Source: an uncultured Eggerthella sp.
GTDB lineage: Bacteria > Actinomycetota > Coriobacteriia > Coriobacteriales > Eggerthellaceae
Assembly: GCA_900553605.1 (NCBI GenBank)
Contig: USDX01000009.1
Coordinates: forward strand, 1-64,000
DNA length: 64,000 bases
Direction: 5' to 3'
Shown: positions 16,901 to 24,104 of the stretch, one piece after another
How the letters are laid out: every line of letters starts with the position of its first letter
Position numbering within the stretch: the stretch's first letter is position 1
Made by a program: the position numbers and the translations under genes
Notes under the pieces: model-generated
The model's database searches: none
The model's input: the letters and a program-made list of their open reading frames with translations, nothing else
What the model was told of the DNA's origin: nothing

Positions 16901-17087
16901 AGGTGCGGGGGACGTCGGGCCCGTACAGATGCGTGTAGCCGAGTTCTTCGGTCATATGCTCGATGACGCACTGTTCGTAAAAGTCTTCGTTGAAGGCGCT
17001 CGATACGACTTCGTAGGAATAAGAGCTTGAGCCCATTGCCCTCAGCTGCCTTTCTTCGCGACGAGGTCGCATTGGAACTTCGTTCAC
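13947..17087 (-). CDS. hsdR: Type I restriction endonuclease subunit HsdR
   Basis: The product has up to 1046 residues. An N-terminal PD-(D/E)xK nuclease region (residue block MPLVMFELKSPSREE supplies the E-x-K) is followed by the superfamily 2 translocase: Walker A HTQGSGKSLSMVFF, DEAH-type VVMVDEAHRGQYG, motif III FTGTPIA and motif VI QAIARVNRVCRG. The C-terminal helical domain contacts HsdM. The longest frame begins with GTG at 17087; an ATG at 17036 (MGSSSYSYEV) has GAGGG six bases upstream and is an equally good start. It translocates DNA and cleaves it when sites are unmethylated. Confidence 0.95.
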   Translation of the reverse strand: MNEVPMRPRREERQLRAMGSSSYSYEVVSSAFNEDFYEQCVIEHMTEELGYTHLYGPDVPRTSEEYRDVFLPGILEDSLARINRGLPTAAIDEAILKIQNIEGGTLEQRNETFNDYLQSGVEVRFFDGKRERDDIVRLLDFDDPENNDFHVVNQWTFVEYSEKRPDVIAFVNGMPLVMFELKSPSREETDASDAYLQLRNYMHHIPSMFVPNVFCVMSDMSETRVGTITADEDRYVAWKSTDGDYSETKAATWQTMLDGMMPKARLLDLIQNFICFNDTNDKIVKILAAYHQYFGVRRAIERAEEAVAGDGKIGVFWHTQGSGKSLSMVFFAHLLQRHLDSPTIVVITDRNDLDDQLFGQFGRCSAFLRQNPVQATSREDLKSLLEGREANGIIFTTMQKFTDGDEPLCDRSNVVVMVDEAHRGQYGLTEKMDTSGKVSVGAARVVRKALPNASYIGFTGTPIALEDRNTREIFGDYIDVYDMTQSVEDESTKPVYYESRVVALHLDSDALGKIDAAYREFADQADEASIEKSKRDLGGLNAIFDTPETIDSLCRDIVEHYENNRADVLAGKALIVAYSRPIAMKIYRRIMELRPSWKEKVGVVMTMSNQDPEEWFEVCGGTKHKKDMEQRFKNDDDPLKIAIVVDMWLTGFDVPSLATMYVFKPMKGYDLMQAIARVNRVCRGKEGGLVVDYIGIARALKQAMKDYTKRDQGNYGNMDVAATAYPKFLEKLDVCRDLLYGFNYGKLIFTDKKTQLAAAIAEGTDWLLDPMRREDCEEFLKQCQLMNQALSLCKSLVSQEDQHEAAYLSVLRVQVLRLTGRKAGGGKGMTYAEFNKRVTEIMKQTVHADGVLNLFDGEDVEISLFDEAFLTEVANMKEKNVAVESLKRLIKERVRTYQRTSVVKAQKFSDMLQGTLNSYLNGMLTNAQVIEELVNMAHEMMKDRTDAEKLGLSDEEMAFYDAITKPQAVHDFYNNDQLVAITRELTETLQKSATIDWQKKESARAGMRRAIKRLLRKYKYPPEGVDDAMDTVMRQCELWADGKTFE

Positions 17088-17344
17088 TTAGATTACTATG
17101 CATTCGCTACCTGGCATTATACCCTTGAGCTTTCATCTTCCATCGCGACCGAGTTTGTTGATGGTGCTGGTGATAGGGCGAGATTGGTTGAATGGCGGCG
17201 CCGTTAGGTATGGGGGAGAATTTGCGGGCGAGGGATGCCTGCGCTGCATCGCCATGCGTCCTCATCGCTCCCCACGCGAGCGTTTGTGCCGCCGTGCTCC
17301 GTACCATTCCTTACCGCATCATTCCAAAGACAAGGAAGCACTTC

Positions 17345-17488
17345 ATGATTATCGAGTTCAAGGGCATGCGCCCTGACGTGGAAAAAACAACGTTCACCGA
17401 AGAAGAGCTGCAGCGCCAGAAGAAGAACGCCGCAGTTTACACCGACGACGCAGACGAATACGCCAACAACATCAAGATCATCGGTTAG
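17345..17488 (+). CDS. 47-residue acidic protein of unknown function
   Basis: MIIEFKGMRPDVEKTTFTEE starts behind AAGGAAG, five bases from the ATG, and the gene ends 13 bp before a strong intrinsic terminator. The protein is hydrophilic, with runs of Glu/Asp and no cysteine or membrane helix. It is a stand-alone unit between hsdR (divergent) and the CoA-transferase (convergent). I do not recognise the family. The clean ribosome site plus dedicated terminator support a real gene. The 256 bp upstream (17088-17344) hold both divergent promoters and nothing else that I can identify. Confidence 0.6.
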   Translation: MIIEFKGMRPDVEKTTFTEEELQRQKKNAAVYTDDADEYANNIKIIG

Positions 17489-17500
17489 CTTGTAGCAAGA

Positions 17501-17540
17501 CAAAGCCCTTCGCCGCGTTTTGCGACGAAGGGCTTTGTTT
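17501..17540 (+). terminator. Intrinsic terminator
   Basis: The stem caaagcccttcg (17501-17512) / cgaagggctttg (17526-17537) is followed by ttt. It closes the 47-residue gene and may also end the convergent CoA-transferase transcript. Confidence 0.85.
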
Positions 17541-17579
17541 GAAATGGAAAGGGGTCGGCTCCGTAGGTGAGCTGAACCG

Positions 17580-18920
17580 CTAGTTTTGCGTGGGGCCGAA
17601 CGAAAGATCGTCGAGTTTCGCCGGTGCCTCTTCGTCGTAGCAGCGTACGTTGCCTGCTTCCACCAGAGCATCCACTTCGGCTTCGCTGTAGCCCAGGTCT
17701 TCCATAACCGCGCGTGTGTCGTAGCCGACCGGCTTCGCACGGCTGATAACCGGGTCGCCCTGGCTTTTCATGCGGATGGGAATCGTGGTAATGGAATGGT
17801 CGCCGATGCTGTCGTAGTGAATCGGACGGAGCATATCGTTGACGTAAGCTTCTTCGTCTTCAAGAACATCATCCATGGTGTTGCATACTGCGTAAGGAAC
17901 GTCGTTGGTGTCGAAAACTTCCTTCCAGTATGCCCAGTCGTGCTTGGCGAAGGCTTCGGCCATCATGTTTACCACGGTTGCGTTGTCGCCGTTGGCGTTG
18001 ATGGTTGCGCAATTCGTGAAGCGCGGGTCGTCGGCGTATTCTTCCAGGCCAATCAGGCGTGCAACAAACGGATACCAGGAATCATAGGTGCCGTAGCAGA
18101 TAAGGAACCATACGCCATCGGCGGTCATGTACGAATTGTTGGTGGGGCAGGGCACGGCCTTGCGGCTCTTCGGGAAGGGCACGCCGAACGGGGCGGAAAC
18201 AACAGGCACCTGCATACCCCACAGCGCCATGTGGTGAAGGTTTACGGTAACGTGATCGCCCATGCCGGTGCGCTGAGCGCGCCAAACGGCGCTCATGATG
18301 CCCAAGCCAAGGGCGATGCAGGAATTGAAATCGCCGAATGCGGCGGGCATGTTGCCTGGCTGAAAGTGCTCGCCAGCCTGCGGGATGGACATAAGCAGGC
18401 CGCCACGGGCGGAATAGCAGGTGGCGTCAAAGCCCTTGGCGTCTTTCATTTCGCCGCGCTCTCCATAGCCGCGCATCTGGCCGTATACCAGACGCGGGTA
18501 ACGGGCGTGCAATGTTTCGTAGTCGTAGCCCAAGCGCTTCAAGGAAGGATTGCGCAGGCTCGTAACGAACACGTCGGCCTGTTCTAGCAGCTTTTCTACC
18601 AGTTCGCGTCCTCCATCGGACTTCATGTCGATGGAAAGGAATTTCTTGTTGGCGTTGCTCATGTCGAACGCCGGGTTGTCGGGGCCCAGCTCCGGCATGC
18701 CGAAGCCAACGCCGTCGCCGCGGTGCAGGTTGCCCTTGATGGTTTCGATCTTGTACACCGTGGCGCCCATTTCGCCGAGCGCACGAGTGCAGGCAGGCAT
18801 CGCGACGTAATCTCCCAGCTCGACTACTACGAGCCCTTCAAGGCCCTTCGGCAGTTCCTCGGGCGACAGGCCCTGGAATTCTTCAGCGGGGGGCATGACG
18901 ATTCGGTGATCCAGACTCAC
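17580..18920 (-). CDS. CaiB/BaiF-type class III CoA-transferase
   Basis: The product has 446 residues. Class III enzymes move CoA between organic acids through an aspartyl-CoA intermediate. The sequence shows the N-terminal LEGLVVVELGDYVAMPACTRALGEMGA, the block VEKLLEQADVFVTSLRNPSLKRLG, and the catalytic Asp165 in GFDATCYSARGG. The start is GTG at 18920 with AAGGAGG seven bases upstream. No dehydratase or ligase partner is adjacent, so the acid substrate is unknown; carnitine, bile acid or aromatic acid pathways are all known in the family. A palindrome nearly identical to the one in front of hypA lies 19 bp upstream, hinting at shared control. Confidence 0.9.
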   Translation of the reverse strand: MSLDHRIVMPPAEEFQGLSPEELPKGLEGLVVVELGDYVAMPACTRALGEMGATVYKIETIKGNLHRGDGVGFGMPELGPDNPAFDMSNANKKFLSIDMKSDGGRELVEKLLEQADVFVTSLRNPSLKRLGYDYETLHARYPRLVYGQMRGYGERGEMKDAKGFDATCYSARGGLLMSIPQAGEHFQPGNMPAAFGDFNSCIALGLGIMSAVWRAQRTGMGDHVTVNLHHMALWGMQVPVVSAPFGVPFPKSRKAVPCPTNNSYMTADGVWFLICYGTYDSWYPFVARLIGLEEYADDPRFTNCATINANGDNATVVNMMAEAFAKHDWAYWKEVFDTNDVPYAVCNTMDDVLEDEEAYVNDMLRPIHYDSIGDHSITTIPIRMKSQGDPVISRAKPVGYDTRAVMEDLGYSEAEVDALVEAGNVRCYDEEAPAKLDDLSFGPTQN

Positions 18921-18938
18921 GATAACCTCCTTGGGTAG

Positions 18939-18952
18939 ATGAACATGTTCGT
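18939..18952. promoter_or_regulatory. Palindrome ATGAACATGTTCGT upstream of the CoA-transferase
   Basis: GAACATGTTC is a perfect 10-bp palindrome. With its flanks it differs from the hypA/tetR palindrome (ATGAACGTGTTCAT) at two positions. It lies 19 bp before the GTG start, consistent with an operator overlapping the promoter or leader. The spacing between half sites (two bases) is not that of LexA. Confidence 0.45.
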
Positions 18953-19048
18953 CACTCTACCTCCGGGGATGCTGTATTGCAATGAGCCGCCTTAGGGCAT
19001 GCGTCACAACCGCTTTAGTGATGTGAGCAAGTGTGGGCGATGATCAGC

Positions 19049-19084
19049 ATAAATGCAGACCGCGTAAGGCTGACCTGCATTTAT
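19049..19084 (-). terminator. Hairpin downstream of the AIM24 gene
   Basis: The stem ataaatgcag (19049-19058) / ctgcatttat (19075-19084) lies 24 bp past the stop at 19108. There is no clear T run, so termination is only probable. Confidence 0.4.
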
Positions 19085-19107
19085 AGTTTCTCGAGTGCGA
19101 TTGATTT

Positions 19108-19869
19108 TTAATAAAGTGTTGGAGCAAGAAGCACTTTGCCAGTGCCGCGGTAGACGTTCACCAAACCTTCTCCGGAAGCGGCAGAGCCCACGAGCGATTT
19201 GCCTGAGCGCTCAACCGTGAAGTTGAGGGATCCGCTCCAAGCCAGCGCCATGTTGCCGTCGATCTTGAGTTCGTCGTTGTCCAGGGTGACTTCAATAAGC
19301 TCTTCTTCGGGGCAGGGGGATTCCAAGCATAGCGCGCCGTAGCCCTGGATGCCCAGGTTGAACAGCCCTTCGTTGCCAGCAACGGCTGAAGAAACGTTGC
19401 TGCGCATAACCGTTTTGTGCTGGAGGCTGGAATAGCACGCCAGGAACAGGCCGTCGTCGAGCACGATGGAATTGCCCCAATCGGCTACGTCGAGCGTGAT
19501 GATGTAGCGGTAGGTGGGCTCGAGCACCAGAAGACCCGTGCCCTGGTATTCGGGCTTGATGGCCGATTCGCTGGTGACCGCACCGCGCAGTGCCTTGCCG
19601 AACAGGTCGCCCACACCCTTAACGCCGGTGGTACAGGTCACGTTGCCTACCATCCACTGCATGGCGCCGGCCTGAACGGTAACGGGTGCCTGGCTCAGAT
19701 CGCAGATAACCTGGCGGCGACGCACGTTCATTTCGCTGGCGAAGTAAGCGTTCATAGCGGAAGCTTCGTTGACGGAAAGGTCGCGCTTCCATTCGATGGT
19801 TTTGAAGGCGCCGAACTCCTTGAGTACGGTTACGTCGTCGTTGTCGGTGAAATTGGAAATCTTGAACAT
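19108..19869 (-). CDS. AIM24 (DUF124) family protein
   Basis: The product has 253 residues. The family forms a TRAP-like beta fold with pseudo-symmetric halves and has no assigned enzymatic role; members are common in Gram-positive bacteria, and the name comes from a mitochondrial protein. The features here are MQWMVGNV, KPEYQGTGLLVLEPTYRYIITLDV and GEGLVNVYRGTGKVLLAPTLY near the C-terminus, all typical of the family. It is soluble, with no signal peptide. It stands alone, with about 170 bp of featureless sequence between its start and the YolD-like gene. Confidence 0.85.
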   Translation of the reverse strand: MFKISNFTDNDDVTVLKEFGAFKTIEWKRDLSVNEASAMNAYFASEMNVRRRQVICDLSQAPVTVQAGAMQWMVGNVTCTTGVKGVGDLFGKALRGAVTSESAIKPEYQGTGLLVLEPTYRYIITLDVADWGNSIVLDDGLFLACYSSLQHKTVMRSNVSSAVAGNEGLFNLGIQGYGALCLESPCPEEELIEVTLDNDELKIDGNMALAWSGSLNFTVERSGKSLVGSAASGEGLVNVYRGTGKVLLAPTLY

Positions 19870-20037
19870 AACTCTCCTCCTGTTGACGTTGGTGTGGGTT
19901 AATCCTCTTGATTGCCAAATTTGCAGAAAAGCATAGCATGCGGTGGTTCTTGCGCGGGGTGGTACGTCAGGCGCCTGGGGTGGTCGGCGGGTCGCGGTGG
20001 CGGAGCTCGCAGAGCCGACTGCGTGAGCCCTGTGCCT

Positions 20038-20289
20038 CTAGGGCGTGTCAAACACCTGCGCTCCGGCAAAATCGTTGGATTTGGCGGCGTCCGCTTCTTT
20101 TTCGGCCATCAATTCCTCAAAGCCAGTCAACGCTGCGAAGGGCATGAACTGGGTGGCGCGCTTGGGGCTGTTGGCGGCGAAGTGGACGCCGTTTTCCCTA
20201 ACGCGCATTGCAATGTCGCGCAGTATGCAGCGGCGTCTTTCCGCCTCGTCAAAGGCAACGTCTTCCAGGAAATCGTCTTCGCTAAGCAC
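20038..20289 (-). CDS. YolD-like protein paired with Y-family polymerase
   Basis: The product has 83 residues. The block RATQFMPFAALTGFEELMAEKE matches the core of the YolD-like family, small proteins encoded next to UvrX/UmuC-type polymerases in Gram-positive bacteria. It overlaps the 3' end of the polymerase gene by 8 bp, so it is translationally coupled and under the same LexA-type control. Its biochemical role is unsettled; it may modulate the polymerase, like UmuD in spirit only. Confidence 0.75.
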   Translation of the reverse strand: MLSEDDFLEDVAFDEAERRRCILRDIAMRVRENGVHFAANSPKRATQFMPFAALTGFEELMAEKEADAAKSNDFAGAQVFDTP

Positions 20290-21568
20290 GGTGGCCTCCT
20301 ATTTGGTTGTTGCGTTCGCGCATGGTTGCGCCCTGCTTCAAGCTGGTGCCGCGCAGCAATGCGTTCTTGCCAAAGCGGTCGCGCACGGCAACGGACGCTT
20401 TTGCCAAGTCGGCCTCTTTGCCGCTGTCCTCCGGCCCGAAAAGACTGGGTTGGTCATACTCGGCGGGCTGGAGAGCGCCCAGTGCCACCGTTAGCCTGCG
20501 GATAGGTTCGCTGCTCAGCGTGTGCTCGTCGAACAGCTCCAGCGCAACCTTCACTATGCGATGCGGCGAATCGGTTCGTTCGGAAAGCTTGGTTGAACCG
20601 CCGCTTCCCATGCCCCATCTGCCGCTTTCGGTAAGGTGGGGCTGCGCGTAGCCAACGTGCACGGATACGTTCCCGCACGAAAGCCCCTTCGAGCACAAGT
20701 CCAAGCAGCTGGCGTCCGCCATTTCCCGCAGCACGGTGCGTGCTTCGCTGAAAGAATAGTCGCGCATCAGCACCTGCCCGTTCGATATCGAATGCGCTGC
20801 GGGGCGGTACTCTTTTATCTGTTTGATAGTGCAAGGCTCCTGCCCCCAGGCGTGGTCTAGCAGGTATTCGCCGTTTTTGCCGAATTCCTTTTTCAGCCAT
20901 GCGGGGTTTGCCGCGCATACGCCCGCCATATCGTGGATGCCGTGTTTTGCCAGACGATGCGCGATGCCTGGGCCCACTTGCCAGATGTCGGTTATGGGCC
21001 GGTGGAACCAGATTTCGCGTTTGTAACTTTCTTCGTCCAGTATGCCTATGCCGTCGGCTGCCTTTTTTGCTTCGATGTCCAAAGCCACCTTCGCCAAAAA
21101 CAGGTTGGGGCCGATACCTGCCGTGGCGGTGATGCCTGTTTCTTCAGTCACCTTGTTGCGCAGCATTTCGGCGAAGGCCTTTGCGCCCATGCGGTACAGC
21201 TTCAAATAGGGGGTTGCGTCGATGAAGCATTCGTCGATGCTGTACACGTGGATGTCCTCGGTGCTTACGTAACGCAGGTATAAGGCGTTTATCTGCGCCG
21301 ATACCTCCATGTAGCGGGCCATGCGCGGCGTTGCCATGGTGTATTCGATCCCGTTGGGAATTTGGAAAATGCGGCAGCGGTTTTTTACGCCCAGCGCTTT
21401 CATGGCGGGGGTTATGGCAAGGCAGATGGTGCCGGACCCGCGGGTGGGGTCGGCAACCACGAGGTTCTCGGTGAAAGGGTCCAGGCCTCGATCGACACAT
21501 TCGACGCTTGCGTAGAAGCTCTTCAAGTCGATGCACACATAGCTCTTTGTGCGCTTGTTGGCAAGCAT
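20282..21568 (-). CDS. Y-family DNA polymerase (UmuC/UvrX-like)
   Basis: The product has 428 residues. The catalytic palm motifs are YVCIDLKSFYASVE (residues 10-23) and YSIDECFID (about 106-114). The helix-hairpin-helix region DIWQVGPGIAHRLAKHGI and a C-terminal little-finger domain follow. It performs error-prone translesion synthesis on damaged DNA. A beta-clamp-like motif, QPSLFG, lies near residue 375. GGAAGGG precedes the ATG at 21568, a TATAAA -10 box lies at 21615-21620, and a LexA box sits just upstream of that. It is co-transcribed with the YolD-like gene. Confidence 0.92.
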   Translation of the reverse strand: MLANKRTKSYVCIDLKSFYASVECVDRGLDPFTENLVVADPTRGSGTICLAITPAMKALGVKNRCRIFQIPNGIEYTMATPRMARYMEVSAQINALYLRYVSTEDIHVYSIDECFIDATPYLKLYRMGAKAFAEMLRNKVTEETGITATAGIGPNLFLAKVALDIEAKKAADGIGILDEESYKREIWFHRPITDIWQVGPGIAHRLAKHGIHDMAGVCAANPAWLKKEFGKNGEYLLDHAWGQEPCTIKQIKEYRPAAHSISNGQVLMRDYSFSEARTVLREMADASCLDLCSKGLSCGNVSVHVGYAQPHLTESGRWGMGSGGSTKLSERTDSPHRIVKVALELFDEHTLSSEPIRRLTVALGALQPAEYDQPSLFGPEDSGKEADLAKASVAVRDRFGKNALLRGTSLKQGATMRERNNQIGGHRA

Positions 21569-21620
21569 GGACCATCCCTTCCATCACATCGAAAACAGAG
21601 TTTGTTCGCTGGCTTTTATA

Positions 21621-21634
21621 CGAACACCTGTTCT
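21621..21634. promoter_or_regulatory. LexA (SOS) box
   Basis: cgaacacctgttct contains GAAC-N4-GTTC, the Gram-positive/actinobacterial LexA operator. It lies between the polymerase start (21568) and the divergent gene at 21646, so it can repress both. On the minus strand it falls just upstream of the TATAAA -10 box. Confidence 0.8.
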
Positions 21635-21645
21635 AGTATACAGAC

Positions 21646-21987
21646 ATGGACTACAGGGCGAAAGATGGCGAAATGAGGCGCGTGCACCGCGAAACGGTGG
21701 ACGTGTTAGCGCGGTTTGGGCGGGATGGCCGCCTTGAGCCTTGCGTTGTCGTGCTCAAAGATTGCCGCGCTTTCCGCATTGACGAGGTGCTGATGGCAAG
21801 CGGTTTCGGTCCGGTACGCCATGGCAAGCGCACGGCACGCTTCGACATTCGCCTGGGTGGCAGGGAAACGCAGCTGTTCTTGGAGCATCAACTGGAAGAC
21901 CCCGTCACAGGAGCGGCGGATAAATATGTATGGTGGGTGCGCGCTTTCGACGGAACGAAGAGAAGCCCCGCCGAAGGCTGCTGCTGA
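21646..21987 (+). CDS. Hypothetical protein divergent from the Y-family polymerase
   Basis: The product has 113 residues, soluble and beta-rich, with blocks VHRETVDVLARFGRDGRLEP, FRIDEVLMA and DKYVWWVRAF. I recall short proteins of this general pattern next to UvrX-type polymerases in Firmicutes, but I cannot name a family with certainty. The ATG lies only 12 bp from the LexA box and there is no Shine-Dalgarno sequence, so the message may be leaderless, as is common in Actinobacteria. Sharing the box suggests it is SOS-induced. Confidence 0.55.
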   Translation: MDYRAKDGEMRRVHRETVDVLARFGRDGRLEPCVVVLKDCRAFRIDEVLMASGFGPVRHGKRTARFDIRLGGRETQLFLEHQLEDPVTGAADKYVWWVRAFDGTKRSPAEGCC

Positions 21988-22311
21988 TTCGCGCGTGGGG
22001 CGGCGAGCGTTTGTGACGCGGGCAGCCGCCGGGGTTGGCATCGAGTCTGGTGGCGCCACCGCCGTTGTGGATGCTGCGGCCAGATGGCGCCATGGGGCGC
22101 TGCGGTGCCGTTGGTCCCCGAGCTGCGCTTTGGCGCTGCGGGGCTCGGGCGGCGCAGGATTTCACGTCCGCCTGACGCCTCAGTGTCGCGGGGCGGTGGG
22201 GTGTGGGAGCGTTTGCGGTGTGGCTGCCGCTGGCACCGCGAATGCTGTGGGTGGTGCGCTGCCATGAGGGCGGCGGCGTGGTTGTGGGCGCTAGGGCGCT
22301 TCGTCGACGCC

Positions 22312-22641
22312 GGATGGCAACATTCGCGCGCCGTGCATGATTCGAGGGGCCCGTGCAGCGAAAGCGGCCCCTTCATGGCAAGATCTTCGCGCGGTGTATT
22401 CCCAAACGGCTGTTTGCAGGGCTTTTCGGATGCATGGCGCGCATATCTTGCCAAAGCCAGCTCATTTCGGATGCATGGCGCGCGAATCTTGCCACGAACT
22501 GGCGATTTTCCCGTCCGAGACCGCTTTCGGGATGCATGGAGCGCAAAACTTGCCATGGATTGCCGCCCGAGAACGCATTTCGCGAGCATTTTGCCATCGT
22601 CGAACGCCTGGGAACGCATCAAGGCATAATCTTGCCACGAC
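22312..22641. repeat. Dispersed ~30-bp repeat family, locus 1 (seven units)
   Basis: Units matching GATGCATGGCGCGCGAATCT followed by TGCCA occur at about 22423, 22466, 22525, 22569 and 22610 (direct) and at 22312 and 22372 (inverted). Direct units are spaced 41-59 bp apart. The same family recurs at 34210-34456. The surrounding gap (21988-22958, 971 bp) has no supportable gene; its right part has short gatgccatgcgcc repeats. Confidence 0.65.
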
Positions 22642-22958
22642 CGGACGCCCGCGCCGAACGCTCCGCGCGCCCATGCGCTACGACACCATGCGCCACGATG
22701 CCATGCGCCGCAGCACCACAACGCCCCGCCCATGCCCTACGTGCCCGTCGCTCATGCCCCCGTGCCGCCCGCCACAGCGCCGCGATGCCATGCGCCGTAC
22801 GCGGCGCTTTTGTCGCCGCTGAAAAAGTAAGTTGCGGGTTACGGGTGTCAATGAGGTGAAACGAACCGCCTGTTTCGGTTTAAGTGCTATCGTTCCACTA
22901 ACGTATTAGCCCGATCGGCGTGCCTGGATCGACGGGCCCGGAAACAAGGAGGAATCAT

Positions 22959-23414
22959 ATGCGCGTGGCAAAAGAAAAGCTCTTGCTGATTGCTGGATTC
23001 GTTTGGCTTGCTGCTGGGCTCAACATCGCTATCCTCGGCGTTTCCGCATTTACCGAAATGGGCGAGCACGCAATGTTGGTACTTGTGCCTGCTGCAATCG
23101 TTGCCTTCACGGTGTTCCATGCAGGAATGTTTTCCAAGCTGGTTGGCAAGCACGCCGATCGTATTGAAGCTATGGAAGAAGATCGTGTGCCGTTCTGGAG
23201 GTTCTTCGATACTAAGGGTTACCTCATTATGGCGTTCATGATGACCATGGGCATTGGGTTGCGTTCTTCGGGCATTGCCCCCACGTGGTTCATCGCATTC
23301 TTCTATGCTGGTCTTGGCATCGCGTTGGCTCTTTCTGGCTGCTGCTTCTTGGTTCGCTACTTCCACGACGGCGGCATCGCCTGCCCCTTGGTGCCCCATA
23401 CGGCTAACAAGTAG
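22959..23414 (+). CDS. Small integral membrane protein, four helices, unknown function
   Basis: The product has 151 residues. Hydrophobic segments lie at about 8-30 (LLLIAGFVWLAAGLNIAIL), 38-58, 88-104 and 111-133. The loop WRFFDTKGYLIMAFMM separates the halves. The start at 22959 is set by an ideal AAGGAGG site five bases upstream; a GTG at 22920 is open but unnecessary. It stands alone, and I do not recognise the family. Downstream lies a 36-bp tandem repeat and then an intrinsic terminator. Confidence 0.7.
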   Translation: MRVAKEKLLLIAGFVWLAAGLNIAILGVSAFTEMGEHAMLVLVPAAIVAFTVFHAGMFSKLVGKHADRIEAMEEDRVPFWRFFDTKGYLIMAFMMTMGIGLRSSGIAPTWFIAFFYAGLGIALALSGCCFLVRYFHDGGIACPLVPHTANK

Positions 23415-23504
23415 CAAAATCCCAGCGTTAGCTTCGCCGCCCCAATCGGGCGCCTGCCTTAGCTGAATCCCAGCAAAATAGCTGCGCACCATGAGAGCCG
23501 TTCG

Positions 23505-23756
23505 AGGCGGTTGGGCGTTAAGCTTGGCGCGAATCATCCGAGACATTCGGGCTCCAGGCTTGGCGAACCTTTCGGGGCCGTAAGGCATCAGTCCGCGAAT
23601 CATTCGAAGCGCTCGGGCTCCAAATCCGGCACAAACCGTTCAGCTCAGTCGGGCTTTAAGCTTGGCGTGAGTCCTTCGCCGCGATCAGGCTTCAATCCTG
23701 ATGCGAATCGTCCAAGGCTGTCAGGCGTCAGCCCATCCGAATCATTTAAAGCGGCC
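23505..23756. repeat. Degenerate 36-bp tandem repeat, about seven units
   Basis: Because 36 is a multiple of three, the period shows up as a 12-residue pattern in the frame opening at 23511: SGSRLGEPFGAV, SGSKSGTNRSAQ, SGFKLGVSPSPR, SGFNPDANRPRL, SGVSPSESFKAA. One unit lacks 6 bp. There is no ribosome site, so I do not call the frame a gene. The array lies between the membrane protein stop (23414) and a terminator. Confidence 0.7.
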
Positions 23757-23785
23757 AGGCCTCGGGTCTGGCCGCTTTAGTGTTG
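23747..23785 (+). terminator. Intrinsic terminator
   Basis: The stem taaagcggccag (23747-23758) / ctggccgcttta (23767-23778) is followed by gtgttgttg. It lies at the end of the 36-bp repeat array and would end the transcript of the membrane protein gene at 22959. Confidence 0.8.
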
Positions 23786-23855
23786 TTGGCCCCTTGCATG
23801 GCTCCCTTGCTTTGCTAATGTAGCCATAAAGCAAGAATGTACTAGAATAACCCCC

Positions 23856-24002
23856 ATGGATAAAGACGAGCTGAAAGAGCGTATTCACGTCCCACTTTTG
23901 GGCTTTTCGGCGGTGCTGATGAGCATCGTCGCTTTTTTGCTGCTCTTATATGGCATTACCGTTGTTGTCCGTTTCCTTTTTGCACTGGGGTCGCTTGGGT
24001 AG
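23856..24002 (+). CDS. Possible 48-residue single-helix membrane protein
   Basis: MDKDELKERIHVPLLGFSAV continues into a hydrophobic helix (LMSIVAFLLLLYGITVVV) and ends FLFALGSLG. The charged N-terminus followed by one helix is typical of small membrane peptides. No clear ribosome site precedes the ATG. It lies 100 bp before trkH on the same strand and could be an accessory peptide of the transporter. The short frame 24005-24103 after it is less convincing and is not called. Confidence 0.45.
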   Translation: MDKDELKERIHVPLLGFSAVLMSIVAFLLLLYGITVVVRFLFALGSLG

Positions 24003-24104
24003 CCATGGCGTATTCCAGCAGGCAAAACAACGTTTTCAAGTGCGGAGGGCGGCGCTCTGCCTGCCTTGCCGTATGGCGCATTTTCGGCAAGGTGGGGCAG
24101 TAAC

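Noticed and set aside
22337..22859. Overlapping plus-strand frames in the gap before the membrane protein gene
   Set aside because: They consist of the dispersed repeats and Arg/Ala/Pro-rich translation in several frames at once, with no start site.
23511..23780. 89-residue repeat protein
   Set aside because: The frame exists because the 36-bp tandem unit is a multiple of three. There is no ribosome site, and it runs into the terminator stem.
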